Shown here in pieces: positions 16,318 through 24,771 of a DNA stretch of 64,000 nucleotides. This DNA comes from Nocardioides sp. 503 (GTDB lineage Bacteria; Actinomycetota; Actinomycetes; Propionibacteriales; Nocardioidaceae). The first letter of the stretch is position 1. Every line of letters starts with the position of its first letter. Where the stretch lies: assembly GCF_004522095.1 (NCBI RefSeq), contig NZ_SPUI01000006.1, forward strand, positions 159,545 to 223,544. Direction: 5' to 3'. The notes beneath the pieces are model-generated. The model was not told the origin of the DNA. It searched no databases and was given only the letters and a program-made list of their open reading frames with translations. Position numbers and translations under genes: made by a program.

Positions 16318-18202
16318 TCAACGACGGCGCCGCACGACGTACGCCGCGCCGCCGCCGCGTCGCTCCGGCTCGGCGACCGCGACCATCCGCCCCCCGCGCA
16401 GGAAGCGGATCGCGGTCGCGGCCCCGATGTCGGAGGCGCTGGTCAGGCCGTCGCCCGAGGGCACCAGGTCGTGGCCGTAGGTGCCCTCGAGCAGCGGGCC
16501 GTAGCGGGCGATGAAGTCCGGCTCGGCGGTCACGGTCGCGGTGTTGCGCTGCGAGGCGCGCGGGGCCGCGATCGCGGCCGGCAGGCTCATGCCGCGGTCG
16601 AGGTGGTTGACCAGCATCTGCAGGACCGTGGTGATGATCGTCGAGCCGCCGGGGGAGCCGAGCGCGAGGTAGGGCCGCCCGTTCTTGAGGACGATCGTCG
16701 GCGACATCGACGAGCGGGGACGCTTCCCGGGCTGGATCCGGTTGGGGTCGGCGGCGTCGTAGACGGTCGAGAAGTCCGTGAGCTCGTTGTTGAGCAGGAA
16801 ACCCCGACCGGGCACCACCATGCCCGAGCCGCCGGTCTGCTCGATCGTGAGCGTGTACTCCACGACGTCGCCCCAGCGGTCGGCCACCGTCAGGTTGGTC
16901 GTGGAGATGTTCTCGGTGTCCTGCTCGGGGGCGCCGGCCTCGGTGGGTCCGCAGACCCCGTCGTAGTCGCCGACGTCGCCCGCCGCGGTCGGCTTCGCGA
17001 TGGCGGTGTCGCCGATGGCGCAGGCACGCTCGGCGGCGAACCTGTCGCTGAGCAGCCGCGCCAGCGGCACCTTCACGCGCCGCGGGTCACCGACGTACCT
17101 GCCCCGGTCGGCGAACGCCAGCGCGCTGGCCTCGAGGTAGTGGTGCAGCGCCTTCGCGTCGTCCATGGCGCGCAGGTCGTAGCGCTCCAGGATGTTGAGC
17201 GCCTCGCCCACCGTCGACCCGCCGCTGGAGGAGGGCGCCATCCCGTAGACGTCGTAGCCGCGGTAGCGGATCTTGGTCGGGCGCTGCTCGCGCACGCGGT
17301 AGTCGCGCAGGTCGCGGACCGAGAGGGACCCGCGCGGCACCGGCAGCGTGGTGCGCGGGCTCTTCGGCGGCCGCTGCACGGTGCGGGCGATCTGGCGTGC
17401 CAGGGGGCCGCGGTAGAAGCCGTCGCGCACGCCGAGGCGGCCGAGCCGCTCCAGGGTCCGGGCCAGGTCGGGGTTGCGGAACGTCGACCCGACGCGCGGC
17501 AGCCGTCCCTTCGGCAGGAACAGGCGCCGGGTGGCGGGGAACGCCTGGAAGCGCTCGCGGTTGTCGTCGGTCTGCTGGCGGAACGTCTGGTCCACGCGGA
17601 AGCCGTCGCGGGCCAGCTTGACGGAGGGGGCGAGCGCCCGGGGCAGCGACCAGCTTCCCCACTTGCGCAGGGCGCGCTGCCAGGTCATCGGGGTCCCCGG
17701 GGTGCCCACCGAGACGCCGCTCGTGACCAGCTCGGGAGTGAACGGGTAGGGGTCCCCGGTGGCCGGGTCGATGAAGGCGTCGCGCCGCATCCGTCGTGGC
17801 GCGGTCTCGCGCCCGTCGATGGTCTGGACCCGCTTGGTGCGCGCGTCGTAGTGGACGAAGTAGCCGCCGCCTCCCACGCCCGCGCTGTAGGGCTCGGTCA
17901 CGCCCAGGGCCGAGGCCATGGCGACTGCCGCGTCGGTCGCGTTGCCGCCACGGCGCAGGACGGCGAGGCCGACCCGGCTCGCGTAGGGGTCCACGCTGGA
18001 CACGGCGCCGCCGTAGGCCCCGGCTCGTGGCCGTCTTCGCCGGTGGGCGGACGGGGGGACGGACGCTGGTGCGCGCGTCGCCGCCCTCGTCCGAGGAGGC
18101 GGTGGCCTGGCCTGTCGACGTGGCGGCGAGGCCGGCGGCCAGCGCGAACGCCGACAGCACGGCCAGCGGCCGGTGCAGTGGGCGCTGAGGGGTGGGGTTC
18201 AT
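16318..18202 (-). CDS. ggt: Gamma-glutamyltransferase, signal peptide out of frame
   Basis: Secreted enzyme that hydrolyses or transfers gamma-glutamyl groups (glutathione-type substrates). The catalytic body reads from 18003 to 16318 (561 residues): SSVDPYASRVGLAVLRRGGNATDAAVA, the self-cleavage region ENISTTNLTVAD with the nucleophile threonine, and the GSPGGSTIITTVLQ loop. A GTG at 18003 opens this frame but falls inside the conserved GAYGGAVSSVDPYA block and gives no export signal. The signal peptide (MNPTPQRPLHRPLAVLSAFAL..., ATG at 18202) is in a different frame; the frames join if one base is removed from the four-C run at 18018-18021. So this is a frameshifted gene or a sequencing error in the assembly. 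Confidence 0.8.
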
Positions 18203-18301
18203 CGAGGTGCCTCCCGAGTGAGGTGCCGGCTGGTGATGTGCGGTGCCCCACCCTGCCTGCCGCATGCGGGACTGTCGAGCACCGCACGCTTCGCCGAGCC
18301 C

Positions 18302-18307
18302 TAGGAT
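18302..18307 (+). promoter_or_regulatory. Leaderless -10 element for rpe
   Basis: TAGGAT with a 6-nt gap to the rpe GTG at 18314. Confidence 0.6.
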
Positions 18308-18313
18308 CCACCT

Positions 18314-18976
18314 GTGGGTATCCAGATCACGCCGAGCATCCTCAACGCCGACTTCGCCAGGCTCGGCGAGGAGGTCGCCCGCATCCCGGGCGCCGACTGG
18401 GTGCACGTCGACGTGATGGACAACCACTTCGTGCCCAACCTGACGCTCGGTCCGACGATGGTCGAGGCGCTGGTGCGCTCCACCGACCTGCCGATCGACG
18501 CCCACCTCATGATCGAGGACGCCGACCGCAACGCCGCGGCGTACGTCGAGGCCGGAGCCGCGTCGGTGACCTTCCACGTCGAGGCGGCCAGGGCCCCGGT
18601 CCGCCTGGCGCGGGAGATCCGCGCGGGCGGTGCCCGGGCGAGCATGGCGCTGCGCCCGGCGACGCCGATCGAGCCCTACGAGGAGCTGCTGCCCGAGCTC
18701 GACATGCTCCTGATCATGACCGTGGAGCCCGGCTTCGGCGGCCAGAGGTTCCTGGACCTGTGCCTGCCCAAGATCCGGGCGGCCCGGGCGATGCTCGACC
18801 GCCACGGCATCGAGACCTGGCTCCAGGTCGACGGCGGTGTCTCGCTGGAGACCATCGAGCGCTGCGCCGCGGCCGGGGCCGACACCTTCGTCGCCGGCTC
18901 GGCCGTCTACTCCGCCGACGACCCCGACCGCATGGTCGCCGAGCTGCGCGCCGCTGCCGAGGCTGCGCGCGCCTGA
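18314..18976 (+). CDS. rpe: Ribulose-phosphate 3-epimerase
   Basis: Interconverts ribulose 5-phosphate and xylulose 5-phosphate in the pentose phosphate pathway. The 220-residue TIM barrel has PSILNADFARLGEE, the metal-binding HVDVMDNHFVPNLTLGP, DAHLMIED, TVEPGFGGQ with the catalytic region, and QVDGGVS and FVAGSAVY near the C-terminus. The gene is leaderless by its TAGGAT element, which overlaps the intergenic region shared with the divergent ggt promoter. It is transcribed towards the aldo/keto reductase gene; no strong terminator is visible in the 205-nt convergent gap. Confidence 0.97.
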   Translation: MGIQITPSILNADFARLGEEVARIPGADWVHVDVMDNHFVPNLTLGPTMVEALVRSTDLPIDAHLMIEDADRNAAAYVEAGAASVTFHVEAARAPVRLAREIRAGGARASMALRPATPIEPYEELLPELDMLLIMTVEPGFGGQRFLDLCLPKIRAARAMLDRHGIETWLQVDGGVSLETIERCAAAGADTFVAGSAVYSADDPDRMVAELRAAAEAARA

Positions 18977-19181
18977 GCCGCGGTCACGGCTACGCCGCGC
19001 CGCCGGGCAAGCGCGGCAGCCTTGGCGTGGGGGCTGGTGTGACTGGTGGTGCGTCTACCTGCACTCCGTGTCGGCGGTTGGTCGCCACCCCATGCCGGTC
19101 GAGCGTGGCCAGGTCGGGTTGGGGCCTGAGCCGCCGACGCTGAGGACCGATCCGGTTGCCCGGGCCGCTCGCTCGGGATGC

Positions 19182-20075
19182 TCAGGTCTGCCGGCCGATC
19201 GTTTCCAGCTCGCGCAGGTCGTCGGGGGAGAGGCTCAGCCCCGCGCCGGCGACGTTCTCCCGCAGGTGGGCGGCCTGGGAGGTGCCGGGGATCAGCAGGA
19301 TGTTGGGCGAGCGCTGCAGGAGCCAGGCGAGGGCGACCGACATCGGCGTGGCGTCCAGCCTGGCGGCCACGGTCGAGAGGGCGTGGGACTGCAGGGGGGT
19401 AAAGCCACCCAGGGGGAAGAACGGCACGTAGGCGACGCCCTCCTCGGCGAGGCGGTCGACGAGGGCGTCGTCGTGGCGGTGGGCGAGGTTGTACATGTTC
19501 TGCACGCACACGATCGGAGCGATGGACTGCGCCTCGACGACCTGCTCGGCCGTGGCGTTGCTGACCCCGAGGTGTCGGACGAGGCCCTCCTGCTGCAGCG
19601 CCACCAGCGTCTCGAACGCCTCGGCCAACGAGCCCGGCTGGGGGCCGTCGGCATTCCCTAGACGGAGGTTGACCACGTCGAGGACCTCGAGCCCGAGGGT
19701 GTCGAGGTTCTCGTGCACGCCGCGGCGCAGGTCCTCAGGGCGCCGTGCGGTCGGCCAGCCGCCCTGCGCGTCGCGGTCGGCGCCGACCTTGGTGACGAGG
19801 TGCAGCGCGTCGGGATAGGGGTGCAGCGCCTCCCGGATCAGCCGGTTGGTGACGTGGGGCCCGTAGGCCTCGCTGGTGTCGATGTGGGTGATGCCCTGCG
19901 CGACGGCGTCCCGCAGGACGGCCAGGGCGCCGTCGTGGTCGGCGGGAGGTCCCATGACCCAGGGGCCGGCCAGCTGCATGGCGCCGTAGCCGAAGCGTGT
20001 GACGGCGAGGTCGCCCAGCGACCACGTGCCGCCCGGAAGCGTCGTGGTGGGGACGGTGGTGCGCGACGTGCTCAA
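19182..20075 (-). CDS. Aldo/keto reductase, YdbC-like
   Basis: An NADPH-dependent oxidoreductase of the aldo/keto reductase superfamily, about 297 residues. HIDTSEAYGP holds the catalytic Asp and Tyr, and LHLVTKVG the Lys. The usual catalytic His strand (QLH) reads VVNLRLG, with Arg in that place, as in the E. coli YdbC group. The C-terminal cofactor-binding IPGTSQAAHL motif is present. I chose TTG 20075 because GAGAGG lies seven bases upstream and the protein then aligns with the family; a longer ATG start at 20177 would run through the divergent promoter region. Probably controlled by the neighbouring HxlR regulator. Substrate unknown. Confidence 0.82.
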   Translation of the reverse strand: MSTSRTTVPTTTLPGGTWSLGDLAVTRFGYGAMQLAGPWVMGPPADHDGALAVLRDAVAQGITHIDTSEAYGPHVTNRLIREALHPYPDALHLVTKVGADRDAQGGWPTARRPEDLRRGVHENLDTLGLEVLDVVNLRLGNADGPQPGSLAEAFETLVALQQEGLVRHLGVSNATAEQVVEAQSIAPIVCVQNMYNLAHRHDDALVDRLAEEGVAYVPFFPLGGFTPLQSHALSTVAARLDATPMSVALAWLLQRSPNILLIPGTSQAAHLRENVAGAGLSLSPDDLRELETIGRQT

Positions 20076-20146
20076 CAGTGGGCCTCTCGTCAGTGGGTGG
20101 CGATCGCCGCCCGATGAGATCACTATGGGAGTGTTGGTACCCATCG

Positions 20147-20162
20147 GGAAGTAGGCACTTCC
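20147..20162. promoter_or_regulatory. Candidate HxlR operator
   Basis: GGAAGT-AGGC-ACTTCC is a perfect 6-bp inverted repeat in the 131-nt gap between the divergent aldo/keto reductase and HxlR genes. A GGTACC palindrome lies just upstream at 20136-20141. Its role is inferred from position. Confidence 0.45.
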
Positions 20163-20206
20163 AAGTGCGTTGGTCACCGAGGTGGCCGGACGAGAGGTGG
20201 CGAGGC

Positions 20207-20647
20207 ATGGCGACGACCACGGCGGCCCAGAGAAGGGCTCAGGCGAAGAGCGAGTTCGACGCGTTCCTCGCGGTCTGCCCGAGCCGTCAGCTGCTGGAGC
20301 GGTTGTCCGACAAGTGGGTCGGCCTCGTGCTCTGCGCCCTGGGCGGCGGCTCCTTCCCGTCGCGCGCCGGCGAGCGCGGGGAGTCCCGCTCGATGCGCTA
20401 CTCCGAGCTTCTCCGCCAGATCGCCGGGGTGAGCCCCAAGATGCTCACGCAGACGCTGCGCTCCCTGGAGCGCGACGGCCTGGTGACCCGCTCCGTCGTC
20501 GCGACGGTGCCGGTGACCGTCTCCTACGAGCTGACCGACCTCGGCCTCTCGCTGCACGTCACGATGCGCACGCTCAAGGCCTGGGCGGAGACCCATGTGA
20601 CCGACGTGCTGGAGCGGCGGACGGCGTACGACGAGCAGTCCGGCTAG
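20207..20647 (+). CDS. HxlR-family transcriptional regulator
   Basis: A 146-residue winged-helix DNA-binding protein of the HxlR (DUF24) family, whose members often sense electrophiles or redox change and control a divergent reductase. The family pattern is clear: CPSRQLLERLSDKWVGLVLCAL, then MRYSELLRQIAGVSPKMLTQTLRSLERDGLVTRSV, then YELTDLGLSL. The lone cysteine just before the first helix is at the position used for thiol sensing in some members, which is suggestive only. ATG 20207 has GAGG close upstream. It is divergent from the aldo/keto reductase, its likely target. Confidence 0.9.
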   Translation: MATTTAAQRRAQAKSEFDAFLAVCPSRQLLERLSDKWVGLVLCALGGGSFPSRAGERGESRSMRYSELLRQIAGVSPKMLTQTLRSLERDGLVTRSVVATVPVTVSYELTDLGLSLHVTMRTLKAWAETHVTDVLERRTAYDEQSG

Positions 20648-20721
20648 CAGCTCACCTGGCGGGCACCTCGAGCTGCCGTTGCGCGGATGTGGCAGGCTTG
20701 TCCCTGACGAGCTAACCACTC

Positions 20722-20876
20722 GCGTGCTCTGGGGTCGGTGTAATTCCGAGCCGGCGGTGAACCGTTCGAGGCGTCCGCGCCTCGCTCGGAAGTCCGCGAC
20801 CCGGTCACAGCCAGTGACCGGTTGACCAGGTGTGAGTCCTGGACCGACGGTGAAAGTCCGGATGGGAAGCGCACGC
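20722..20876 (+). ncRNA. FMN riboswitch (RFN element)
   Basis: The leader of ribD contains the conserved RFN blocks in order: GGGGTCGGTG with AATTCC and CCGGCGGTGAACC, a variable arm, GAAGTCCGCGACCC, GTGAGTCCTGGACCGACGG and TGAAAGTCCGGATGGGA. The closing P1 helix pairs GCGTGC at 20722-20727 with GCACGC at 20871-20876. Binding of FMN should reduce expression of the rib operon. The downstream expression platform up to the ribD start (20877-20955) has no T-rich terminator, so control of translation or Rho access is more likely. This covers most of the 308-nt gap before ribD. Confidence 0.95.
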
Positions 20877-20955
20877 AGGTGACCTCGACGCACGAGCAGG
20901 TGGTGCGCCGGGCGTCGCCGTCCCCGGAGTCCGCGTACGGACCCGAGGGCAGGAC

Positions 20956-22011
20956 ATGACTTTCACGGCAGCCGAGCAGGCGGCGATGGCGCGCGCGCTC
21001 GAGCTCGCGGCCACTCCGGGCGTGCCCATGGTCGCCGACACCCGCCGCGTCGGGTGCGTCCTGCTCGCCGACGACGGGACCACGGTCGCCGAGGGCTACC
21101 ACCGCGGGCCCGGGACGCCACATGCCGAGGCCGATGCGCTGGCCCGTGCGGGGGAGGCCGCGCGCGGCACCACGGCGGTCGTGACTCTCGAGCCCTGCCA
21201 CCACACCGGTCGCACCGGCCCCTGCACGGAGGCGCTGGTCGCGGCCGGTGTCCGGCGCGTGGTCTTCGCCGAGAGCGACGCCAACCCGGTCGCCGCCGGA
21301 GGACGCGCCCGGCTCGAGGCCGCGGGCATCGAGGTCGAGGCGGGGCTGATGGCGGCGGAGGCCGACGCGCTCGCCGGCGTCTACCGGCTCGCCCAGCGCG
21401 AGCAGCGGCCCTTCGTGACCTGGAAGTTCGCTGCGACGCTCGACGGCCGCAGTGCGGCCGCCGACGGCACGTCGCGGTGGGTCTCGGGCACGGCGGCCCG
21501 ACGCGACACCCACCGGCTCCGCGCGCGGTGCGACGTGATGCTCGTCGGCACCGGCACGGTCGAGGTCGACCACCCCCGGCTGACCGTGCGCGACGACGAG
21601 GACCGACCCGTGGAGCACCAGCCGCTGCGCGTGGTGATGGGGGAGCGCGACCTCGACCCGAACCACGGGCTGGACCTGCACCTGCGCACCCGCGACCCGC
21701 GTGCCGCGCTCGCCGACCTCTTCGGCCGCGACCGTCAGCACGTCTTCCTCGAGGGCGGACCGACCCTGGCGGCGGCGTTCCTGACCGCGGGCCTGGTCGA
21801 CGAGATCGTCGTCTACGTCGCGCCGATGCTGCTCGGCGCCGGCCGCAGCGCCGTCGGCGACCTCGGAATCACCACGATCGGGGAGGCGTTGCGTCCCCGG
21901 GTCACCGACATCACCGTCCTGCCCGGCGTCGACGGCGAGGAGCCGAACGTCCGCCTGACGCTGACCCCCACACCCGTGACCCCGAGACCCCGTAACGAGA
22001 GGCACACCTGA
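20956..22011 (+). CDS. ribD: Riboflavin biosynthesis deaminase/reductase
   Basis: Two-domain enzyme for steps two and three of riboflavin synthesis. Residues 1-140 are the cytidine-deaminase-like domain with zinc ligands in PHAEADAL and PCHHTGRTGPC; the rest is the NADPH-dependent reductase domain (TWKFAATLDGRSAA, RWVSG, MLVGTGTVEVDHPRLTVR, FLEGGPTLAAAFL). The 351-residue length is normal. First gene of the FMN-riboswitch operon; its stop overlaps the ribE start as TGATG. Confidence 0.96.
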   Translation: MTFTAAEQAAMARALELAATPGVPMVADTRRVGCVLLADDGTTVAEGYHRGPGTPHAEADALARAGEAARGTTAVVTLEPCHHTGRTGPCTEALVAAGVRRVVFAESDANPVAAGGRARLEAAGIEVEAGLMAAEADALAGVYRLAQREQRPFVTWKFAATLDGRSAAADGTSRWVSGTAARRDTHRLRARCDVMLVGTGTVEVDHPRLTVRDDEDRPVEHQPLRVVMGERDLDPNHGLDLHLRTRDPRAALADLFGRDRQHVFLEGGPTLAAAFLTAGLVDEIVVYVAPMLLGAGRSAVGDLGITTIGEALRPRVTDITVLPGVDGEEPNVRLTLTPTPVTPRPRNERHT

Positions 22012-22667
22012 TGTTCACCGGAATCGTCGAGGAGCTCGGCACCGTCAGCGCCGTCGAGGACCAGGGCGACGCGATCCGTCTGACCGTGGCGGCCCGCACC
22101 GTCCTGAGCGACGCCGGGCTGGGTGACTCCATCTCGGTCAACGGCTGCTGCCTCACCGTGGTCTCGCACGACGGCGTGGAGTGGACCGCCGACGTCATGC
22201 AGGAGACCCTCGACAAGACCAGCCTGCAGGGCGTACGACCCGGCGACCGGGTCAACCTCGAGCGGGCCGTCACCGCCGACAAGCGCCTGGGCGGCCACAT
22301 CGTCCAGGGTCACGTCGACGGCGTCGGGCACGTCGTGAGCCGCACGCCCAGCGAGCACTGGGAGGTCGTGGAGATCGAGATGCCGGCCGAGCTCTCCCGC
22401 TACCTGGTCGACAAGGGCTCGATCACGGTCGACGGGGTCAGCCTCACCGTGGTCGAGGCGCGCGACACGACGTTCACGGTCAGCCTGATCCCCGAGACCC
22501 TGGCGCGCACCACGCTGGGCTCCCGGCAGCCGGGCGACCGGGTCAACCTCGAGGTCGACATCATCGCCAAGCACGTCGAGAAGCTGCTCGCGGCCTACCA
22601 GCAGCCCACCCAGCACGTCTCCCAGCACTCGTCGGGACACCCGCAGCACAGCAAGGAGCAGTCATGA
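22011..22667 (+). CDS. ribE: Riboflavin synthase alpha chain
   Basis: Dismutates two 6,7-dimethyl-8-ribityllumazines to riboflavin. It shows the tandem duplicated lumazine-binding barrels: MFTGIVEELG...NGCCLTVV...GGHIVQGHVDG in the first half and the repeat DGVSLTVV...SLIPETLARTTLG in the second. The last 20 residues are His/Gln/Ser-rich and look unstructured. The gene is coupled to ribD by TGATG and to ribBA by a 4-nt ATGA overlap. Confidence 0.97.
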   Translation: MFTGIVEELGTVSAVEDQGDAIRLTVAARTVLSDAGLGDSISVNGCCLTVVSHDGVEWTADVMQETLDKTSLQGVRPGDRVNLERAVTADKRLGGHIVQGHVDGVGHVVSRTPSEHWEVVEIEMPAELSRYLVDKGSITVDGVSLTVVEARDTTFTVSLIPETLARTTLGSRQPGDRVNLEVDIIAKHVEKLLAAYQQPTQHVSQHSSGHPQHSKEQS

Positions 22668-23908
22668 ACGAGCACGAGCACGCCGGGGTGCGCCTCGACA
22701 GCATCGAGCGCGCCATCGCCGACATCGCCGCCGGCAAGGCCGTGGTCGTCGTGGACGACGAGGGCCGCGAGAACGAGGGCGACATCATCTTCGCCGCCAG
22801 CAAGGCCACGCCCGAGCTGATGGCGTTCACGATCCGCTACTCCAGCGGCGTGATCTGCGTGCCCATGCCCGCCGACATGCTCGACCGGCTCGAGATCCCG
22901 CTGATGACGCCGCACAACAAGGACAAGCTGCGCACGGCGTACACGATCTCCGTCGACGCCCGCGACGGCGTCAGCACCGGCATCTCGGCCGCCGACCGCG
23001 CCCACACCGCGCGGGTGCTGGCCGACTCGGCGACCGAGCCCTGGGAGATCACCCGGCCCGGGCACGTCTTCCCGCTGCGCTACCGCGAGGGCGGGGTGCT
23101 GGTGCGCCGCGGCCACACGGAGGCCGCCGTCGACCTGGCCACCCTGGCCGGGCTCACCCCGGCCGGCGTGCTGGTCGAGGTGGTCAACGACGACGGCACG
23201 ATGAAGCGGGCCCCCGAGCTGCGCGCGTTCGCCGACGAGCACGGGCTGGCGATGATCTCGATCGACGACCTCGTGCGCTACCGGCGCCGCCACGAGAACC
23301 TCGTCGAGCGGGTCGCCGAGACCCGCCTGCCCACCCGCCACGGCGACTTCACGGCCTACGGCTACCGGATCACCGTCGACGGCAGCGAGCACATCGCGCT
23401 GGTCCACGGCGACGTGGGCGGCTCCGAGCCGGTGCTCACCCGCGTGCACTCCGAGTGCCTCACCGGCGACGTGTTCGGCAGCGACCGCTGCGACTGCGGC
23501 CCCCAGCTCGACGAGGCGCTGGACCGCATCGTCGCCGAGGGCCGCGGCGTCGTGGTCTACCTGCGCGGCCACGAGGGCCGCGGCATCGGCCTGGTCGCCA
23601 AGCTGCAGGCCTACCAGCTCCAGGACGGCGGCCGGGACACCGTGGACGCCAACCTCGACCTCGGGCTCCCGGCCGACGCGCGCCACTACGGCACGGCGAC
23701 GCAGGTCCTGCGCGACCTGAAGATCGAGAGCGTGCGGCTGATGACCAACAACCCCGACAAGGTCACCAACCTCGAGGACTTCGGGATCCGGGTCGCCGAG
23801 CGGGTGCCGCTCACCCCGCACCCCAACGACCACAACCTGGCCTACCTGCTGACCAAGCGCGACCGCATGGGACACCACCTGCCCGACCTCGACCAAGGAG
23901 CGATCTGA
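22664..23908 (+). CDS. ribBA: Bifunctional DHBP synthase/GTP cyclohydrolase II
   Basis: Fusion enzyme feeding both branches of riboflavin synthesis. Residues 1-210 are 3,4-dihydroxy-2-butanone-4-phosphate synthase (VVDDEGRENEGDIIFAA, GVSTGISAADRA, RRGHTEAAVDL). Residues 215-414 are GTP cyclohydrolase II with the zinc site CLTGDVFGSDRCDCG and the YLRGHEGRGIGL motif, so both halves look active. AAGGAG at 22653-22658 precedes ATG 22664. Next gene ribH starts in its stop codon (TGATG). Confidence 0.97.
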   Translation: MNEHEHAGVRLDSIERAIADIAAGKAVVVVDDEGRENEGDIIFAASKATPELMAFTIRYSSGVICVPMPADMLDRLEIPLMTPHNKDKLRTAYTISVDARDGVSTGISAADRAHTARVLADSATEPWEITRPGHVFPLRYREGGVLVRRGHTEAAVDLATLAGLTPAGVLVEVVNDDGTMKRAPELRAFADEHGLAMISIDDLVRYRRRHENLVERVAETRLPTRHGDFTAYGYRITVDGSEHIALVHGDVGGSEPVLTRVHSECLTGDVFGSDRCDCGPQLDEALDRIVAEGRGVVVYLRGHEGRGIGLVAKLQAYQLQDGGRDTVDANLDLGLPADARHYGTATQVLRDLKIESVRLMTNNPDKVTNLEDFGIRVAERVPLTPHPNDHNLAYLLTKRDRMGHHLPDLDQGAI

Positions 23909-24396
23909 TGAGCGGCCACGGAGCACCCACCCACCAGCCCGTCGACTGCCACGACCTGCGGGTCGCCGTCGTCGCGGCGAGCTGGCACACCCAGGTCATG
24001 GACGGCCTCATCGCCGGCGCCGAGCGGGCCCTGACCGCCCACGAGGTCGAGGCGCCCGTCGTCGTCCGCGTGCCCGGCACCTTCGAGCTGCCCGTCGTCG
24101 CCGCGGCCCTGGCCGCCCAGGGCTACGACGCGGTCGTCGCGCTCGGCGTCGTCATCCGGGGCGGCACCCCGCACTTCGACTACGTCTGCAACGCCGCGAC
24201 CGACGGCCTCGGCCGCGTCGCGCTGGATCACCAGACGGCCGTCGGGTTCGGGGTGCTGACCTGCGACACCGAGGAGCAGGCCCTGGACCGCGCCGGCCTG
24301 GAGGGCTCGGCGGAGGACAAGGGCTACGAGGCCACCTCGGCCGCGCTCCTGACCGCGCAGACCCTGCGCCGCGTCCGCCGGGGCTACGAGAGCTGA
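23908..24396 (+). CDS. ribH: 6,7-dimethyl-8-ribityllumazine synthase
   Basis: Condenses the DHBP and pyrimidine branches to lumazine; usually forms pentamers or icosahedral shells. The 162 residues include VAASWHTQVMDGLIAGA, VPGTFELPVVA, GVVIRGGTPHFDYVCNAATDGL with the catalytic histidine, and GVLTCDTEEQALDRAG. Last gene of the rib operon, coupled to ribBA by TGATG. A palindromic repeat follows the stop. Confidence 0.96.
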   Translation: MSGHGAPTHQPVDCHDLRVAVVAASWHTQVMDGLIAGAERALTAHEVEAPVVVRVPGTFELPVVAAALAAQGYDAVVALGVVIRGGTPHFDYVCNAATDGLGRVALDHQTAVGFGVLTCDTEEQALDRAGLEGSAEDKGYEATSAALLTAQTLRRVRRGYES

Positions 24397-24404
24397 GTCC
24401 CCGA

Positions 24405-24444
24405 GGGGTTGAGGAAGGCGCCTCGGCGCCTGTCTCGAAACCCC
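24405..24444. repeat. REP-like imperfect palindrome, copy 1
   Basis: A 40-bp imperfect inverted repeat: GGGGTTGAGG at the left, CTCGAAACCCC at the right, with AGGCGCC/GGCGCCT stem in the middle. Its ends match those of the element at 26998-27035. It lies 8 nt after ribH and may also terminate the rib transcript. Confidence 0.6.
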
Positions 24445-24475
24445 TCCGCCGTCGGGCCCGACCGCCCCCTGACCG

Positions 24476-24481
24476 TAGGCT
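24476..24481 (+). promoter_or_regulatory. Leaderless -10 element for hisE-hisG
   Basis: TAGGCT with a 7-nt gap to GTG 24489. Confidence 0.55.
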
Positions 24482-24488
24482 GAGGCCC

Positions 24489-24752
24489 GTGAAGACGTTC
24501 GACGAGCTCTGGGCCGAGCTGAGTGACAAGGCGCGGACCCGTCCCGAGGGGTCCGGCACCGTGCGCGAGCTCGACGCGGGCGTGCATGCCATCGGCAAGA
24601 AGCTGGTCGAGGAGGCCGCCGAGTCCTGGATGGCCGCCGAGCACGAGGGCAAGGAGCGCACGGCCGAGGAGATCAGCCAGCTGCTCTACCACGCCCAGGT
24701 GCTCATGCTGGCCAGCGGCATCGAGCTCGACGACGTCTACGCCCACCTCTGA
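24489..24752 (+). CDS. hisE: Phosphoribosyl-ATP pyrophosphohydrolase
   Basis: Second step of histidine synthesis. The 87-residue all-helical MazG-like protein has the metal-binding KKLVEEAAESW and EEISQLLYH segments. GTG 24489 follows a TAGGCT element by 7 nt, so the message is probably leaderless. hisG follows 19 nt later, in the hisE-hisG order usual for actinobacteria, where these two genes are separate from the main his operon. Confidence 0.95.
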   Translation: MKTFDELWAELSDKARTRPEGSGTVRELDAGVHAIGKKLVEEAAESWMAAEHEGKERTAEEISQLLYHAQVLMLASGIELDDVYAHL

Positions 24753-24771
24753 CCAGGAGCACCGGCACCTC

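Noticed and set aside
16471..19143. An 890-codon plus-strand frame opposite ggt and running into rpe
   Set aside because: Translation is repetitive Arg/Gly/Ala-rich and has no recognisable domain; it is antisense to conserved GGT motifs.
18977..19181. Convergent gap between rpe and the aldo/keto reductase
   Set aside because: I looked for a terminator, tRNA or remnant gene and found only a weak GCCGCG/CGCGGC hairpin; nothing to annotate.
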